Source: CAVZYN01 sp963779515
GTDB taxonomy: Bacteria; Pseudomonadota; Alphaproteobacteria; Rhizobiales; Hyphomicrobiaceae
Assembly: GCA_963779515.1 (NCBI GenBank)
Contig: CAVZYN010000012.1
Span: forward strand, 14,557-78,556
Reading direction: 5' to 3'
DNA length: 64,000 nucleotides
The notes beneath the pieces were generated by a model. That model made no database searches. It was not told the origin of the DNA and saw nothing but the letters and a program-made list of their open reading frames with translations. Below, piece after piece: positions 42,965 to 52,104 of the stretch. The translations under genes and the position numbers were made by a program. Position 1 is the stretch's first letter. Every line of letters begins with the position of its first letter.

Positions 42965-44214
42965 GCGAAGAAATCATGCGCCTTGATCAGCGCCTCCGCA
43001 AGAGCGTCGACGTCGGCCTTGGTGTTGTACATCGCGAACGAGGCGCGGCACGTCGCCGTGACGCCGAGCCGATCCATCAGCGGCTGTGCGCAGTGGTGGC
43101 CCGCCCGCACCGCCACACCCGACCGGTCGATGATGGTCGAGATATCGTGCGGATGCAGCCCGTCGACCGAGAACGCGATGATCGCGCCCTTGCCCTTGGC
43201 GCGGCCGTGAATCTTCAACCAATTGAGGCCGGCCAGCCGCTCATTGGCGTAGGCCAACAGATCCGCCTCGTGCGCCGCGATGTTTTCGCGCCCGATCTGC
43301 ATCATATAGTTGAGCGCGGCGCCAAGCCCGATCGCCGGCACGATCGATGGTGTTCCCGCCTCGAACTTGTGCGGCGTCTTGGCATAGGTGATCGCGTCGG
43401 TTTTGACGCTCTCGATCATCTCGCCGCCCCCCATGTAGGGCGGCATGGCGTCGAGATGCCGCTTCTGGGCGTAGAGCACGCCGATGCCCGATGGCCCATA
43501 GGTTTTGTGGCCGGTGAATACGTAGAAGTCGGCATCGAGTTCGCGCACATCGACCGGCATATGAACCGCGGCCTGACTGCCGTCGACGAGCACCGGGATG
43601 CCCTTGGCGTGCGCCATGCGGATGATCAGCTTCAGCGGCACCACAGTGCCGAGCACATTCGACATGTGCGTGATCGCGACCATCTTGGTCTTGGGCGTCA
43701 GCAGCTTCTCGAACTCATCGAGTAGGAACGTGCCGTCGTCGGCGATCGGCGCCCATTTCAGCACCGCGCCGCGCCGTTCACGATGGAAGTGCCACGGTAC
43801 GATGTTGGAGTGGTGCTCCATGATCGAGAGGACGATCTCGTCGCCCTCCTTGATCGCCATGCCGCCAAATGACTGGGCGACGAGGTTGATCGCCTCGGTC
43901 GCATTGCGCGTGAAGATGATCTCGTCCACCGAGCCGGCATTCAAGAAGCGGCGTACGGTCTCGCGCGCGTCTTCGAACTTCTGCGTCGCAGTATTGGAGA
44001 GATAATGCAGCCCGCGATGCACATTCGCGTACTCCATCTTATAGGTGTAATCCATCGCTTCGAGCACGGAGCGCGGCTTCTGGGCCGAGGCGCCGTTATC
44101 GAGATACGTCAGCGGTTTGCCGTAGATGTCGCGGAACAGGATCGGGAAGTCGGCGCGGATGGCGTCGACGTCATAGCGCCGAAGTGCTGCCGATGCTGGG
44201 GTGCGGTCTTGCAT
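42961..44214 (-). CDS. sufS: cysteine desulfurase SufS
   Basis: 417 residues. The PLP lysine is in FTGHKTYGPSGIGVLY (~residue 230), the substrate loop in RAGHHCAQPLMDR and the catalytic cysteine in TATCRASFAMY (~385). This is the group-II CsdA/SufS loop, different from the IscS-type enzyme at 48504. It mobilises sulfur from cysteine to the SufBCD scaffold. A SufE partner is not seen in the window. The gap from the sufD stop is 53 bases. Confidence 0.95.
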   Translation of the reverse strand: MQDRTPASAALRRYDVDAIRADFPILFRDIYGKPLTYLDNGASAQKPRSVLEAMDYTYKMEYANVHRGLHYLSNTATQKFEDARETVRRFLNAGSVDEIIFTRNATEAINLVAQSFGGMAIKEGDEIVLSIMEHHSNIVPWHFHRERRGAVLKWAPIADDGTFLLDEFEKLLTPKTKMVAITHMSNVLGTVVPLKLIIRMAHAKGIPVLVDGSQAAVHMPVDVRELDADFYVFTGHKTYGPSGIGVLYAQKRHLDAMPPYMGGGEMIESVKTDAITYAKTPHKFEAGTPSIVPAIGLGAALNYMMQIGRENIAAHEADLLAYANERLAGLNWLKIHGRAKGKGAIIAFSVDGLHPHDISTIIDRSGVAVRAGHHCAQPLMDRLGVTATCRASFAMYNTKADVDALAEALIKAHDFFA

Positions 44215-44267
44215 TTTTAATCCGTTGGTCTTTGCCGAGAACAGCGCCGGGATGGGCGCCTCGCAAC

Positions 44268-45599
44268 TTATGCCTTCAATCCCTTGAGCCAGCTGCCGGC
44301 CGTCTCACGCAACGCATCACGCAGTGTCTCGTGTTCGATTTTTTCGATCACTTCGCCGATGAAGGCTTCGATCAAGAGCGCGCGCGCTTCGTCTTTCGGA
44401 ATGCCGCGGGACGCCAGATAGAACATCATGTCGCCGTCGATCTCGGCAGATGTCGCACCATGCCCGCAGACAACGTCGTCGGCGAAAATCTCGAGTTCGG
44501 GTTTGGAGTCAAACTCGGCGTCCTCCGACAGCATCAGAGCTTGCGACATCTGCTTGCCGTCGGTTTTCTGTGCGTCGGGACGGACGATCACTTTTCCCTG
44601 GAAGACGCCGCGCGCGCGATCGTCCAGCACGACCTTATAGAGTTCACGGCTTTCGCAGGACGGCACCGCGTGATCGATCACCAAGGTCGTGTCCACGTGT
44701 TCATTGCCGCGGCCGAGGAATGCGCCGGAAATGTCGAGCTTGGCGCCCTCGCCGCCGAACGTCGCGAACACCTGATTGCGTGCCAGGGCCGTGTCGGTCG
44801 TGAACAGAAATGCGCGATAGATGCTGCCGGTGCCGAGCTTTGGCACCCAAGATGCCAAGTGGGTCGCCGCGGCGCCCTCGTTGGTCACTTTGACATGCGT
44901 GACATTGGCATGATCGCCAATGGTCACCTCGGTCGCCGTGTTGGTCTGGCCACTGGCCGCGCCGGTAACGGCTGATTGCACCTCGATGATCGTAGCTTCG
45001 GCCTTGGCGCCGACGCTGATCACGTGCCGCATCGAAATCATCCGCGCCGAGCCCGCCCCGCGCAGCGCGACCAGCAGCAGCGGCTTATCAAGCCTGGCGC
45101 CGGCAGAAATTCGTACCACGGCGCCGTCCGTCATCAGCGCCGTGTTGAGCGCGACGATCGCTTCGCCCGCTGGCGCGCCACTGCGTGCAAGGCCTTCCGC
45201 AACGGCATCCGGCGCTTTGCCCAGAATGTTCGCGAGCGACATGACCTCGAGGCCCGACGCCCCATCGATGCGCGACAGTTCAGGGTCGTACTGGCCGTCG
45301 ACGAACGTCATGCGATAGGCATCGAGCCGGGCGAGCGCACCGAGCGCCTCGTCGGCATGCGCCTGCGACACGGCAGCGCCGGCGCCCGCGACGTTGACCG
45401 CATCCTTCAGCGCCGCACGCAAATCCGTATATTTCCATTCCTCGACACGGCGATGCGGCAAGCCGAGTTCCTGGAACCTGGCCATCGCCGAGCGCCGGAG
45501 CGCGCCGACGCCCTTGCCGCCCGGCAGCTTTGCCGCCACGGCGTCGAACTGCTCGGCGAGCGCCGTTTCAGCCTTGGTCTTCATCACTGCGACGGTCAT
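44268..45599 (-). CDS. sufD: Fe-S assembly protein SufD
   Basis: 443 residues from ATG 45599 (ggaaaagatc before it); the frame runs further upstream through repeat sequence. The family core is VEEWKYTDLRAAL near residue 55, beta-helical repeats in the middle and a C-terminal ADDVVCGHGATSAEIDGDMMFYLASRGIP, split by length. With SufB and SufC it forms the scaffold on which clusters are built. A long palindromic repeat separates it from sufC. Confidence 0.93.
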   Translation of the reverse strand: MTVAVMKTKAETALAEQFDAVAAKLPGGKGVGALRRSAMARFQELGLPHRRVEEWKYTDLRAALKDAVNVAGAGAAVSQAHADEALGALARLDAYRMTFVDGQYDPELSRIDGASGLEVMSLANILGKAPDAVAEGLARSGAPAGEAIVALNTALMTDGAVVRISAGARLDKPLLLVALRGAGSARMISMRHVISVGAKAEATIIEVQSAVTGAASGQTNTATEVTIGDHANVTHVKVTNEGAAATHLASWVPKLGTGSIYRAFLFTTDTALARNQVFATFGGEGAKLDISGAFLGRGNEHVDTTLVIDHAVPSCESRELYKVVLDDRARGVFQGKVIVRPDAQKTDGKQMSQALMLSEDAEFDSKPELEIFADDVVCGHGATSAEIDGDMMFYLASRGIPKDEARALLIEAFIGEVIEKIEHETLRDALRETAGSWLKGLKA

Positions 45600-45620
45600 G
45601 ATCTTTTCCGAATGCAAAAC

Positions 45621-45776
45621 GTAGGTTGGGTTAGCGCGGGCAAACCTGGGAGCGAGGCTTTCCGTTTTCGATCCGCGCGTAACCCAACACGATCGAAGTC
45701 CGGCAAGCTGTTGGGTTACGCGTGGATCAAGGGCTGGGCAATCGCTCTTGATCTGGACCACGCTAAACCAACCTGC
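45621..45776. repeat. nested inverted repeats between sufC and sufD
   Basis: Outer arms gtaggttgggttagcg (45621-45636) and cgctaaaccaacctgc (45761-45776) match in 13 of 16 positions. Inner units ccgcgcgtaacccaac (45673-45688) and gttgggttacgcgtgg (45710-45725) also pair. The element lies wholly between the corrected sufC stop (45789) and the sufD start. Confidence 0.75.
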
Positions 45777-45788
45777 GCCTCACTAGTT

Positions 45789-46545
45789 TCAGGCAGCCTT
45801 GGTCTTGAACTCGGCATAACCCGATCTTCTCGAGCTCGAGTGCCAGTTCGGGGCCGCCGGTTTTCTGGATCTTGCCGTGTGCGAGCACGTGCACCTTGTC
45901 CGGCTTGATGTAGGTCAAGAGCCGCTGATAGTGCGTGATCACCAGCATCGCGCGATCGGCGTTGCGCAGCTTGTTGGCGCCCTCCGATACGATCCGGATG
46001 GCATCGATGTCGAGGCCTGAGTCGGTCTCATCGAGCACGCACAGCGTCGGCTCCAGCATCGACATCTGCAGGATTTCCATGCGCTTCTTTTCGCCGCCCG
46101 AGAACCCAACGTTCAATGGCCGCTTCAGCATCTCGTCCTTGACGCCGAGCTCGGCGGCCTTGGCCTTGATCACTTTCAGGAACTCCGGCGTCGAGAGCTC
46201 CTTCTGCTGGCGGCGCTTGCGCACGGAATTCACCGCCGCGCGCAGGAACGTCATGGTCGCGACACCCGGGATCTCCATTGGATATTGGAAAGCGAGGAAC
46301 ACGCCTTTGGCGGCGCGTTCATCAGGTGCCATCTCGAGGATCGATTCGCCGTTCCAGAGGATGTCGCCGTCCGTCACCGCGTAGTCCTCACGGCCCGCGA
46401 GGACGTACGCCAGTGTCGATTTGCCGGAGCCGTTCGGGCCCATGATGGCGTGTACCTGGCCCTTGGGCACGGTGAGGCTCACGCCTTTGAGAATCTCCGT
46501 GCCTTCTTCTGCGATCTTTACGCGTAGGTTCTTGATCTCGAGCAT
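45789..46545 (-). CDS. sufC: Fe-S assembly ATPase SufC (frameshifted near the end)
   Basis: 251 residues from ATG 46545 after correction. Walker A GPNGSGKST, signature NVGFSGGEKKRMEILQM, Walker B CVLDETDSGLDIDAI and H-loop VITHYQRLL are all in frame. The end differs from the family: the uncorrected frame stops at 45763 after GLCRVQD. Removing one base at about 45817 gives IGYAEFKTKAA and a stop at 45789, the normal SufC end. SufC powers conformational change in SufB and SufD. It is 46 bases downstream of the 92-residue protein gene. Confidence 0.92.
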
Positions 46546-46591
46546 TGCGTCCGACGTCTCCAGGTACAGGCATTCAAAGCGCACGTGCGCC

Positions 46592-46870
46592 TTACTTCTT
46601 GTTTGTGCCGATCACTTCGATCTCGGCTGGATAGACAACGCCCATCCATTCGCAGCCCGGCTTCTTCGCCTTCGCCGCGCTATTGAATTCGACGAGGAAG
46701 GCAGAGCCCTTCTCGAAGGTCTCGACGACAGTCACGACATCGCCGGCCTTGAGGGCAAGCCCAGGCTTCGTCACCGACAGAGCATTGCGCTCGCGTGCTT
46801 CGCGCTCGTCAAACGCCCGCATCAGCCGCGCCGTCATCACCACGCCCTGTACTTCCGCCATATCCCTCAT
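46592..46870 (-). CDS. hypothetical 92-residue protein inside the suf operon
   Basis: 92 residues from ATG 46870 (ggagg five bases before). It has LRAFDEREARERN-like helix character, then a small beta part GLALKAGDVVTVVETFEKGSAFLVEF, split by length, and a CEWMGVVYPAEIEVIG end with the single cysteine. The middle part resembles small SH3-like barrels such as DUF4926, but this is uncertain. Its position between sufB and sufC is unusual and suggests cotranscription with the suf genes. Confidence 0.6.
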   Translation of the reverse strand: MRDMAEVQGVVMTARLMRAFDEREARERNALSVTKPGLALKAGDVVTVVETFEKGSAFLVEFNSAAKAKKPGCEWMGVVYPAEIEVIGTNKK

Positions 46871-46993
46871 ATTGACCTCCTACAATGGCCAGCGGTTGGG
46901 GGAACCAACCGGCCGATCCTTGGAAAAATTTCCTCTGCACTCGATTTTCAGCGTGGTCATTCGCGAGCCGCGCCTTACGCACACAGACTTCAA

Positions 46994-48463
46994 CTACCCG
47001 ACCGAACCCTCAAGCGAGATCCCGATCAGCTTCTGCGTTTCTGCCATGAATTCCATGGGCAATTGCTGCAACACGTCACGGACAAAGCCGTTGACGATCA
47101 GGGCGACCGCTTCCTCCTCGGAAAGGCCGCGCTGCATGCAGTAGAACAACTTGTCTTCCGAGATCTTCGATGTCGTCGCTTCATGTTCGAAGTGGGACGA
47201 GGCATTCTTGGCCTCGATATAGGGCACCGTGTGGGCGCCGCACTTGTTGCCGATCAGCAGGCTGTCGCAATTTGTGAAGTTGCGCGTATTCGTTGCCTTG
47301 CGATGGGCCGACACCAGACCGCGATAGGTGTTCTGCGAGTGGCCGGCGGCAATGCCCTTCGAGATGATGCGGCTCGACGTATTCTTGCCGAGGTGGATCA
47401 TCTTGGTGCCGCTGTCGACCTGCTGATAGCCGTTGGAAATCGCGATCGAATAGAACTCGCCGCGGCTGCCGTCGCCGCGCAGGATGCAGCTTGGATACTT
47501 CCACGTGATCGCGGAACCGGTTTCGACCTGGGTCCACGAGATCTTGGAATTGCGGCCCCGGCAATCGCCACGTTTTGTGACGAAATTGTAGATGCCGCCC
47601 TTGCCATTCTTGTCGCCCGGATACCAATTCTGCACCGTCGAGTATTTGATCTCGGCATCATCGAGCGCGACCAGTTCGACGACCGCCGCATGCAGCTGGT
47701 TCTCGTCACGCATCGGCGCGGTGCAGCCCTCGAGGTAGGACACGTAGCTGCCCTTGTCGGCGATGATGAGCGTGCGCTCGAACTGGCCGGTCTTCTTCTC
47801 GTTGATGCGGAAGTAGGTCGACAGTTCCATCGGGCAGCGCACACCCTCGGGGATGTAGACGAACGAGCCATCCGAGAACACCGCTGAGTTGAGCGCCGCG
47901 TAGTAGTTGTCCGACTGCGGCACGACTGTGCCGAGGTACTTCTTGACCAGTTCGGGATGCTCGCGCATCGCCTCCGAGATCGAACAGAAGATCACGCCGG
48001 CCTTGCGCAGCTCATCCTTGAAGGTGGTGACGACGGAGACGCTATCGAACACGGCATCGACGGCGACGCGCGATGAAGTCACGCCCGCCAGGATTTCCTG
48101 CTCCTTCAACGGAATGCCAAGCTTCGCATAGGTCTTCAGGAGTTCGGGATCGACGTCCTTCAGGCTCTTGGGGCCTTCCGTCGATCGGGGCGCCGCGTAG
48201 TAATGCAAATCCTGGAAATCGATCTTCGGATAGTTGACGCGCGCCCAGGTCGGTTCTTCGAGCACTTTCCAGCGGCGATAGGCGTCGAGGCGCCATTCCA
48301 GCATCCAGGCCGGCTCGGCTTTCTTGTCCGAGATGAACTTGACGATGTCTTCGTTCAAGCCTTTCGGCGCGAGGACCGTATCGATCTTCGTCTCAAATCC
48401 GTACTTGTACTGGTCGACGTCGATCGTCTTGACCTGATCAATCGTCTGTTGAACCGCTGCCAT
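46994..48463 (-). CDS. sufB: Fe-S assembly protein SufB
   Basis: 489 residues. Family marks: YKYGFETKIDT near residue 20, YIPEGVRCPMELSTYFRIN, the beta-helix with AVVELVALDDAEIKYSTVQNWYPG, split by length, NFVTKRGDC, SHFEHEATTSKI and the C-terminal LMEFMA-type end. The cluster-building cysteine region NCDSLLIGNKCGAHT is intact. It is 40 bases downstream of the cysteine desulfurase stop and 123 bases ahead of the small hypothetical gene. Confidence 0.96.
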   Translation of the reverse strand: MAAVQQTIDQVKTIDVDQYKYGFETKIDTVLAPKGLNEDIVKFISDKKAEPAWMLEWRLDAYRRWKVLEEPTWARVNYPKIDFQDLHYYAAPRSTEGPKSLKDVDPELLKTYAKLGIPLKEQEILAGVTSSRVAVDAVFDSVSVVTTFKDELRKAGVIFCSISEAMREHPELVKKYLGTVVPQSDNYYAALNSAVFSDGSFVYIPEGVRCPMELSTYFRINEKKTGQFERTLIIADKGSYVSYLEGCTAPMRDENQLHAAVVELVALDDAEIKYSTVQNWYPGDKNGKGGIYNFVTKRGDCRGRNSKISWTQVETGSAITWKYPSCILRGDGSRGEFYSIAISNGYQQVDSGTKMIHLGKNTSSRIISKGIAAGHSQNTYRGLVSAHRKATNTRNFTNCDSLLIGNKCGAHTVPYIEAKNASSHFEHEATTSKISEDKLFYCMQRGLSEEEAVALIVNGFVRDVLQQLPMEFMAETQKLIGISLEGSVG

Positions 48464-48503
48464 TCCAAACTCCAGTTCGTGGTCTCGATAGTGCCAGCCG
48501 CGG

Positions 48504-49649
48504 CTAAGCCGCCAGCGCTGATTTCTCCGTCAGTCGCGTCCACGCCGCGACAAACGCCTGCACATCTTCATCCGTCGTCTCGGGCCCAATGCTGACGCGC
48601 ACTGCGCCGCGCATCACGTCGGCGCTCAAACCCATCGCCTTCAGCACATGGCTTTCTGCGACCTTGCCGGATGAGCATGCCGAACCGGCACTGATCGCGA
48701 AACCGGCTAAGTCCATAGCGATCACGAACGTCTCCGCCAAGCGGCCAGGTGCTGCGAGGCAAGTTGTATTGTCCAGGCGAACCGCGCCATTGCCAATCAC
48801 TACGGTCGCCGGTGTGGCTTGGAGCACCGCACGCTCCAACATGTCGCGGCGGCGGCGCACGTCCGGCCGTTGGCCGAGTGCTTTTAAGGCAACCTCCGCC
48901 GCGGCACCGAACCCGGCGATCGCGGCGACGTTTTCGGTTCCGGCCCGGCGGCGGCGTTCCTGTCCGCCACCCCGCACGAGTGCCGGTAGATCGGTTCCCG
49001 CACGTGAGATCAGCGCGCCGATACCCTTCGGTCCGCCAATCTTGTGCGCGGCCAGCGCAACATAGTCGACATCCTCGAGCAGCGCCGCCAGAGGCAACCG
49101 GCCCGCCGCCTGCACGGCGTCGCAGTGCATCGCCAGGCCATGCGCGCGCGCGAAGGCCGCGGTCTCGGCGACCGGCTGCAGTACACCCGTCTCGCTGTTT
49201 GCGGCCTGCAACGCGACAAGCGCGCGGCCGAATGGCTCTGATCCACGCAGCCAGTGTGCGGCAATGGTTTCGGCCGCGGCGATGCCGTCACGCGAGACCG
49301 GGATTTCGACAATGCGTGCGCCCGACGCCCGCGCCGGTCCCAGCACGCTGTCGTGCTCGATACCGCTCAAGAAAATCGTATCCCAACCGGCGGCCATCAC
49401 CGTGGCGTTGGCCTCGGTCGCACCGGAGGTAAAAATCACATCCGCCGGATTGGCGCCGGCCAGCGCCGCGACGCGCTCGCGCGCATCCTCGATCACGGCG
49501 CGCGCACGGCGACCCTCGGCATGAACCGACGACGGGTTGCCCATCACATCCAGCGCCGCAATCATGGCGGCCCGCGCCTCGGGCCTGAGCGGCGCCGTCG
49601 CGTTCCAATCCAGATATGTGCGGGCCAAATGTGTGCGGGGCGCCGTCAT
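48504..49649 (-). CDS. cysteine desulfurase, IscS/NifS type
   Basis: 381 residues from ATG 49649; the frame is open further but the start overlaps iscR (ATGA). It has YLDWNATAPLRPEARAAM, the PLP lysine in AAHKIGGPKGIGALI (~residue 195) and the mobile loop SAGSACSSGKVAESHVL with catalytic cysteine (~320). This group-I enzyme differs from SufS. It is placed first after the regulator, as in other alphaproteobacterial suf operons. Confidence 0.93.
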   Translation of the reverse strand: MTAPRTHLARTYLDWNATAPLRPEARAAMIAALDVMGNPSSVHAEGRRARAVIEDARERVAALAGANPADVIFTSGATEANATVMAAGWDTIFLSGIEHDSVLGPARASGARIVEIPVSRDGIAAAETIAAHWLRGSEPFGRALVALQAANSETGVLQPVAETAAFARAHGLAMHCDAVQAAGRLPLAALLEDVDYVALAAHKIGGPKGIGALISRAGTDLPALVRGGGQERRRRAGTENVAAIAGFGAAAEVALKALGQRPDVRRRRDMLERAVLQATPATVVIGNGAVRLDNTTCLAAPGRLAETFVIAMDLAGFAISAGSACSSGKVAESHVLKAMGLSADVMRGAVRVSIGPETTDEDVQAFVAAWTRLTEKSALAA

Positions 49650-50107
49650 CGGAAGACCAGTCCGATCTTCTGATGCGTTGCAGACGGCAGCCGCTGCCGC
49701 CTCACGCCATCCACCACGTCCTGCAGCGAGACCCTGTCGAGAAAGTCTGAAATATGATCGCCCAGCGCATCCCACAGCCCATGCGTCAGGCAGCGCTCGC
49801 CGCGCACGCAGGGGGTTCCTTCTTCGCCATGGCAGCGGGTCATCTTCACCGGCTCTTCGACGGCGCTCATGATGTCAGCAACGGTGATCCCGGCAGCAGG
49901 CTTGGCCAAGCGATAGCCGCCGGCCCGTCCGCGGGCGCTTTCGACCAGCTCCGCGCGGCGCAGCTTGACGAACAGCTGCTCGAGATAGGCGAGGGAAATG
50001 TTCTGACGGTCCGCGACGGTCGAGAGGGCCAGGGCCCCATCACCCGCATGCTTGGCGATGTCGGCCATAGCCATCACCGCGTACCGGCCTTTTGTCGTCA
50101 GCTCCAC
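49646..50107 (-). CDS. iscR: Rrf2-family Fe-S-sensing repressor IscR
   Basis: 153 residues from GTG 50107 (ggag six bases before); a TTG at 50119 is the alternative. The winged helix (LTTKGRYAVMAMADIA, split, and ISLAYLEQLFVKLRRAELV) is followed by the cluster-binding cysteines MTRCHGEEGTPCVRGERCLTHGLW, C-x7-C-x5-C with a nearby His. These match the 2Fe-2S ligands of IscR. It overlaps the desulfurase start and regulates the suf operon downstream. Confidence 0.9.
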   Translation of the reverse strand: MELTTKGRYAVMAMADIAKHAGDGALALSTVADRQNISLAYLEQLFVKLRRAELVESARGRAGGYRLAKPAAGITVADIMSAVEEPVKMTRCHGEEGTPCVRGERCLTHGLWDALGDHISDFLDRVSLQDVVDGVRRQRLPSATHQKIGLVFR

Positions 50108-50457
50108 GAGCCACTCCAACTCTACTCAGCCACACTGGCGTGCCATCGGCGACGGCACTGGGCGCTCAGTCGACGCCCGGACGCCTTGCGACACGGACGC
50201 CGTGACGCACCGCTTGCAATCGATCCCCCGAACCGTGCTAAAGGTCGCCCGCATACGCGCCCGGGGCCCAGGTCTCACGAGATCGCCATTGCTTGACTGC
50301 AATGGTCGTCCAGTGACGCCCGCTATATGGAAATTCCGAGCGGCGTAGTCAAGTATAATCGGTCGTATTCGTTCACGGCCACCGTAAACGCTGGCGCCGT
50401 CATGGCCGCCTGACGGTGTCCACCTGCCTTCCTCTGCTCGAACTCCAAGGGATCTTC

Positions 50458-51132
50458 ATGCCCGAACTGATCATCAACGGTCCAGCTGGACGCCTTGAAT
50501 CCCGCTATCACCATGAAAACAAGCCGGACAGTCCGATTGCGCTGATCCTGCATCCGCATCCGCAGTTCGGCGGCACGATGAACAATCAGATCGTCTATGC
50601 CCTCTACTACGCCTTTGCACAGCGCGGGTTCTCGACGCTCCGGTTCAACTTCCGCGGCGTCGGCCGCAGCCAAGGTTACTTCGACAATGGCCCTGGCGAA
50701 TTGGCGGATGCGGCGTCGGCGCTGGATTGGCTGCAGCTCCAGAACGCCGACAGCCGGTCGTGCTGGATCGCAGGCGTCTCATTCGGCACTTGGATCGCGA
50801 TGCAGCTGCTGATGCGCCGCCCCGAGATCGACGGCTTCATCTGCGTCGCCCCGCCGGCGAACCTTTATGATTTCACATTCCTCGCGCCCTGCCCGTCGTC
50901 CGGCATCATGGTCAACGGCGACAAGGATCGCGTCGTGCCGACCGCCTCCGTCGCGGAGCTTGCTGCCAAAACCAAGGTCCAGAAGGGCATCAAGATCGAG
51001 CACGCCATCGTGCCGGGCGCCAACCACTTCTTCCAGGACAAGACCGAGGAGCTCGTCGCTGTCGTCGGCGAGCACGTCGATCGACGCATGATCGAGATCG
51101 AAAAAGCCAAGCGCGCCAAGGAAAAAGAATAG
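50458..51132 (+). CDS. alpha/beta hydrolase of the YfbK/CocE-like small esterase group
   Basis: 224 residues from ATG 50458. The conserved LHPHPQFGGTMNNQIVYAL, split by length, FNFRGVGRSQGYFDNGPGE and the nucleophile in IAGVSFGTWIAMQL (~residue 105) are typical of the X-Pro dipeptidyl-peptidase-like or dienelactone-hydrolase-like family with His in GANHFFQDKTEE. The C-terminal Lys/Glu stretch is charged. Function is unknown; it is monocistronic. Confidence 0.8.
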   Translation: MPELIINGPAGRLESRYHHENKPDSPIALILHPHPQFGGTMNNQIVYALYYAFAQRGFSTLRFNFRGVGRSQGYFDNGPGELADAASALDWLQLQNADSRSCWIAGVSFGTWIAMQLLMRRPEIDGFICVAPPANLYDFTFLAPCPSSGIMVNGDKDRVVPTASVAELAAKTKVQKGIKIEHAIVPGANHFFQDKTEELVAVVGEHVDRRMIEIEKAKRAKEKE

Positions 51133-51188
51133 GGCCAGGCACTGCCTTGCCTGACCCTGCTGCCGTCATCGTCACTCAGTGCAGGCAC

Positions 51189-51686
51189 TCAGTGAATGCC
51201 AAGCGCCTTCGACACTTGGTCGATGGTGGCTTTTTCGCTGTCACTCACTTGGGTCCCGCCAAAGCCCAAGAAACCACCTTCCTTTGACGCTTCCGCCACC
51301 TTCTTGCTGGTGTTCAGGATCCAGATCTTGAAGGCTGGAGCCTCGTCCGGTGCCTTGGCATCGACGATGGATGCGACTTCACGCAGCGTATCGACGCAGC
51401 GCTGTGAGATCTCTTTCGGCTTGGCGCCGGCAAAGCGCTGCTTCAGCGCGTCGCGCGTTGCCGTGCGGCCCTCGGGCGTTTCCATATGCTGGACCACCAA
51501 CTTCACGAGTTGTGCCGCGCCGGGGTCGGACTTGACAGCCGCCATCGACGACCCGCTGGCTGCGGCCTCCTTGAGCGTTCCGAACAAACCGCTCGGCTCG
51601 GCGGCCGTGACGGCGATACCGGACATCATCACGCCCTGGACGACCTTGGTCCATTCGTCGGCTGTGAAATTGTCTTTCGTTGCCAT
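51189..51686 (-). CDS. soluble hypothetical protein
   Basis: 165 residues. The protein is Ala/Lys-rich and helical, with TADEWTKVVQGVMMSGIAVTAAEPSG, split by length, in the first third and KEGGFLGFGGTQVSDSEKATIDQVSKALG at the end. No signal peptide, membrane segment or known family seen. ATG 51686 with tgaccaacc-type upstream and a clear gagttc spacing. It is convergent with the hydrolase at 50458. Confidence 0.6.
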   Translation of the reverse strand: MATKDNFTADEWTKVVQGVMMSGIAVTAAEPSGLFGTLKEAAASGSSMAAVKSDPGAAQLVKLVVQHMETPEGRTATRDALKQRFAGAKPKEISQRCVDTLREVASIVDAKAPDEAPAFKIWILNTSKKVAEASKEGGFLGFGGTQVSDSEKATIDQVSKALGIH

Positions 51687-51750
51687 GGTTGAACTCCTGA
51701 CTGTTCCACGAGGAGTGGCACCCTAGTCCCGCCGGCGCATCGTGACCAGC

Positions 51751-52104
51751 CTACGGACGATCACGATTTGTGACGGGTGAAATGGCCTGAAATCGCTGAA
51801 TTTTTTCACGGCCATACTCAGATTCCCCAACCTCGATTCCAAGGTCGCTATGTGAGCCTATCCTCACGAGGTTCAATGCGTCGGTCCCCACTTTGCGAAC
51901 AGCAACACGACGTCGGGCCGGACGTGGCAGTTTCGACAGTCGTGCCAATTGCCGATCATGGCATGGTCGTGAAACTTCGCCGCCAGCGGTTGGTCGATCA
52001 TCAAAGGCCAAGAACGATCTCAAGATTTGCCTTGATCGTTTCTGCGCTGGCGCCCCGCATCAGGCGCTTGAGATCTTTGCGAAAGACTTTGGTTTGCTCA
52101 AGAT
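51751..52104 (-). pseudogene. yafQ: YafQ-type toxin, three frames (likely repairable)
   Basis: Pieces of a YafQ/RelE toxin are found in three frames in order: LEQTKVFRKDLKRLM with IKANLEIVLGL; MIDQPLAAKFHDHAMIGNWHDC with CHVRPDVVLLF; and RKVGTDALNLVRIGSHSDLG. Adding one G between 52102 and 52103, one T at the aaa run 52003-52005 and one C near 51896 joins them. The first addition also makes ATG overlap the antitoxin stop. Repair gives about 118 residues, with an extended tail after the usual end. The His and Arg catalytic residues are present after repair. Confidence 0.7.

Noticed and set aside
48749..49432. Plus-strand frame of 227 codons over the cysteine desulfurase
   Set aside because: It is an antisense Arg/Pro-rich frame.
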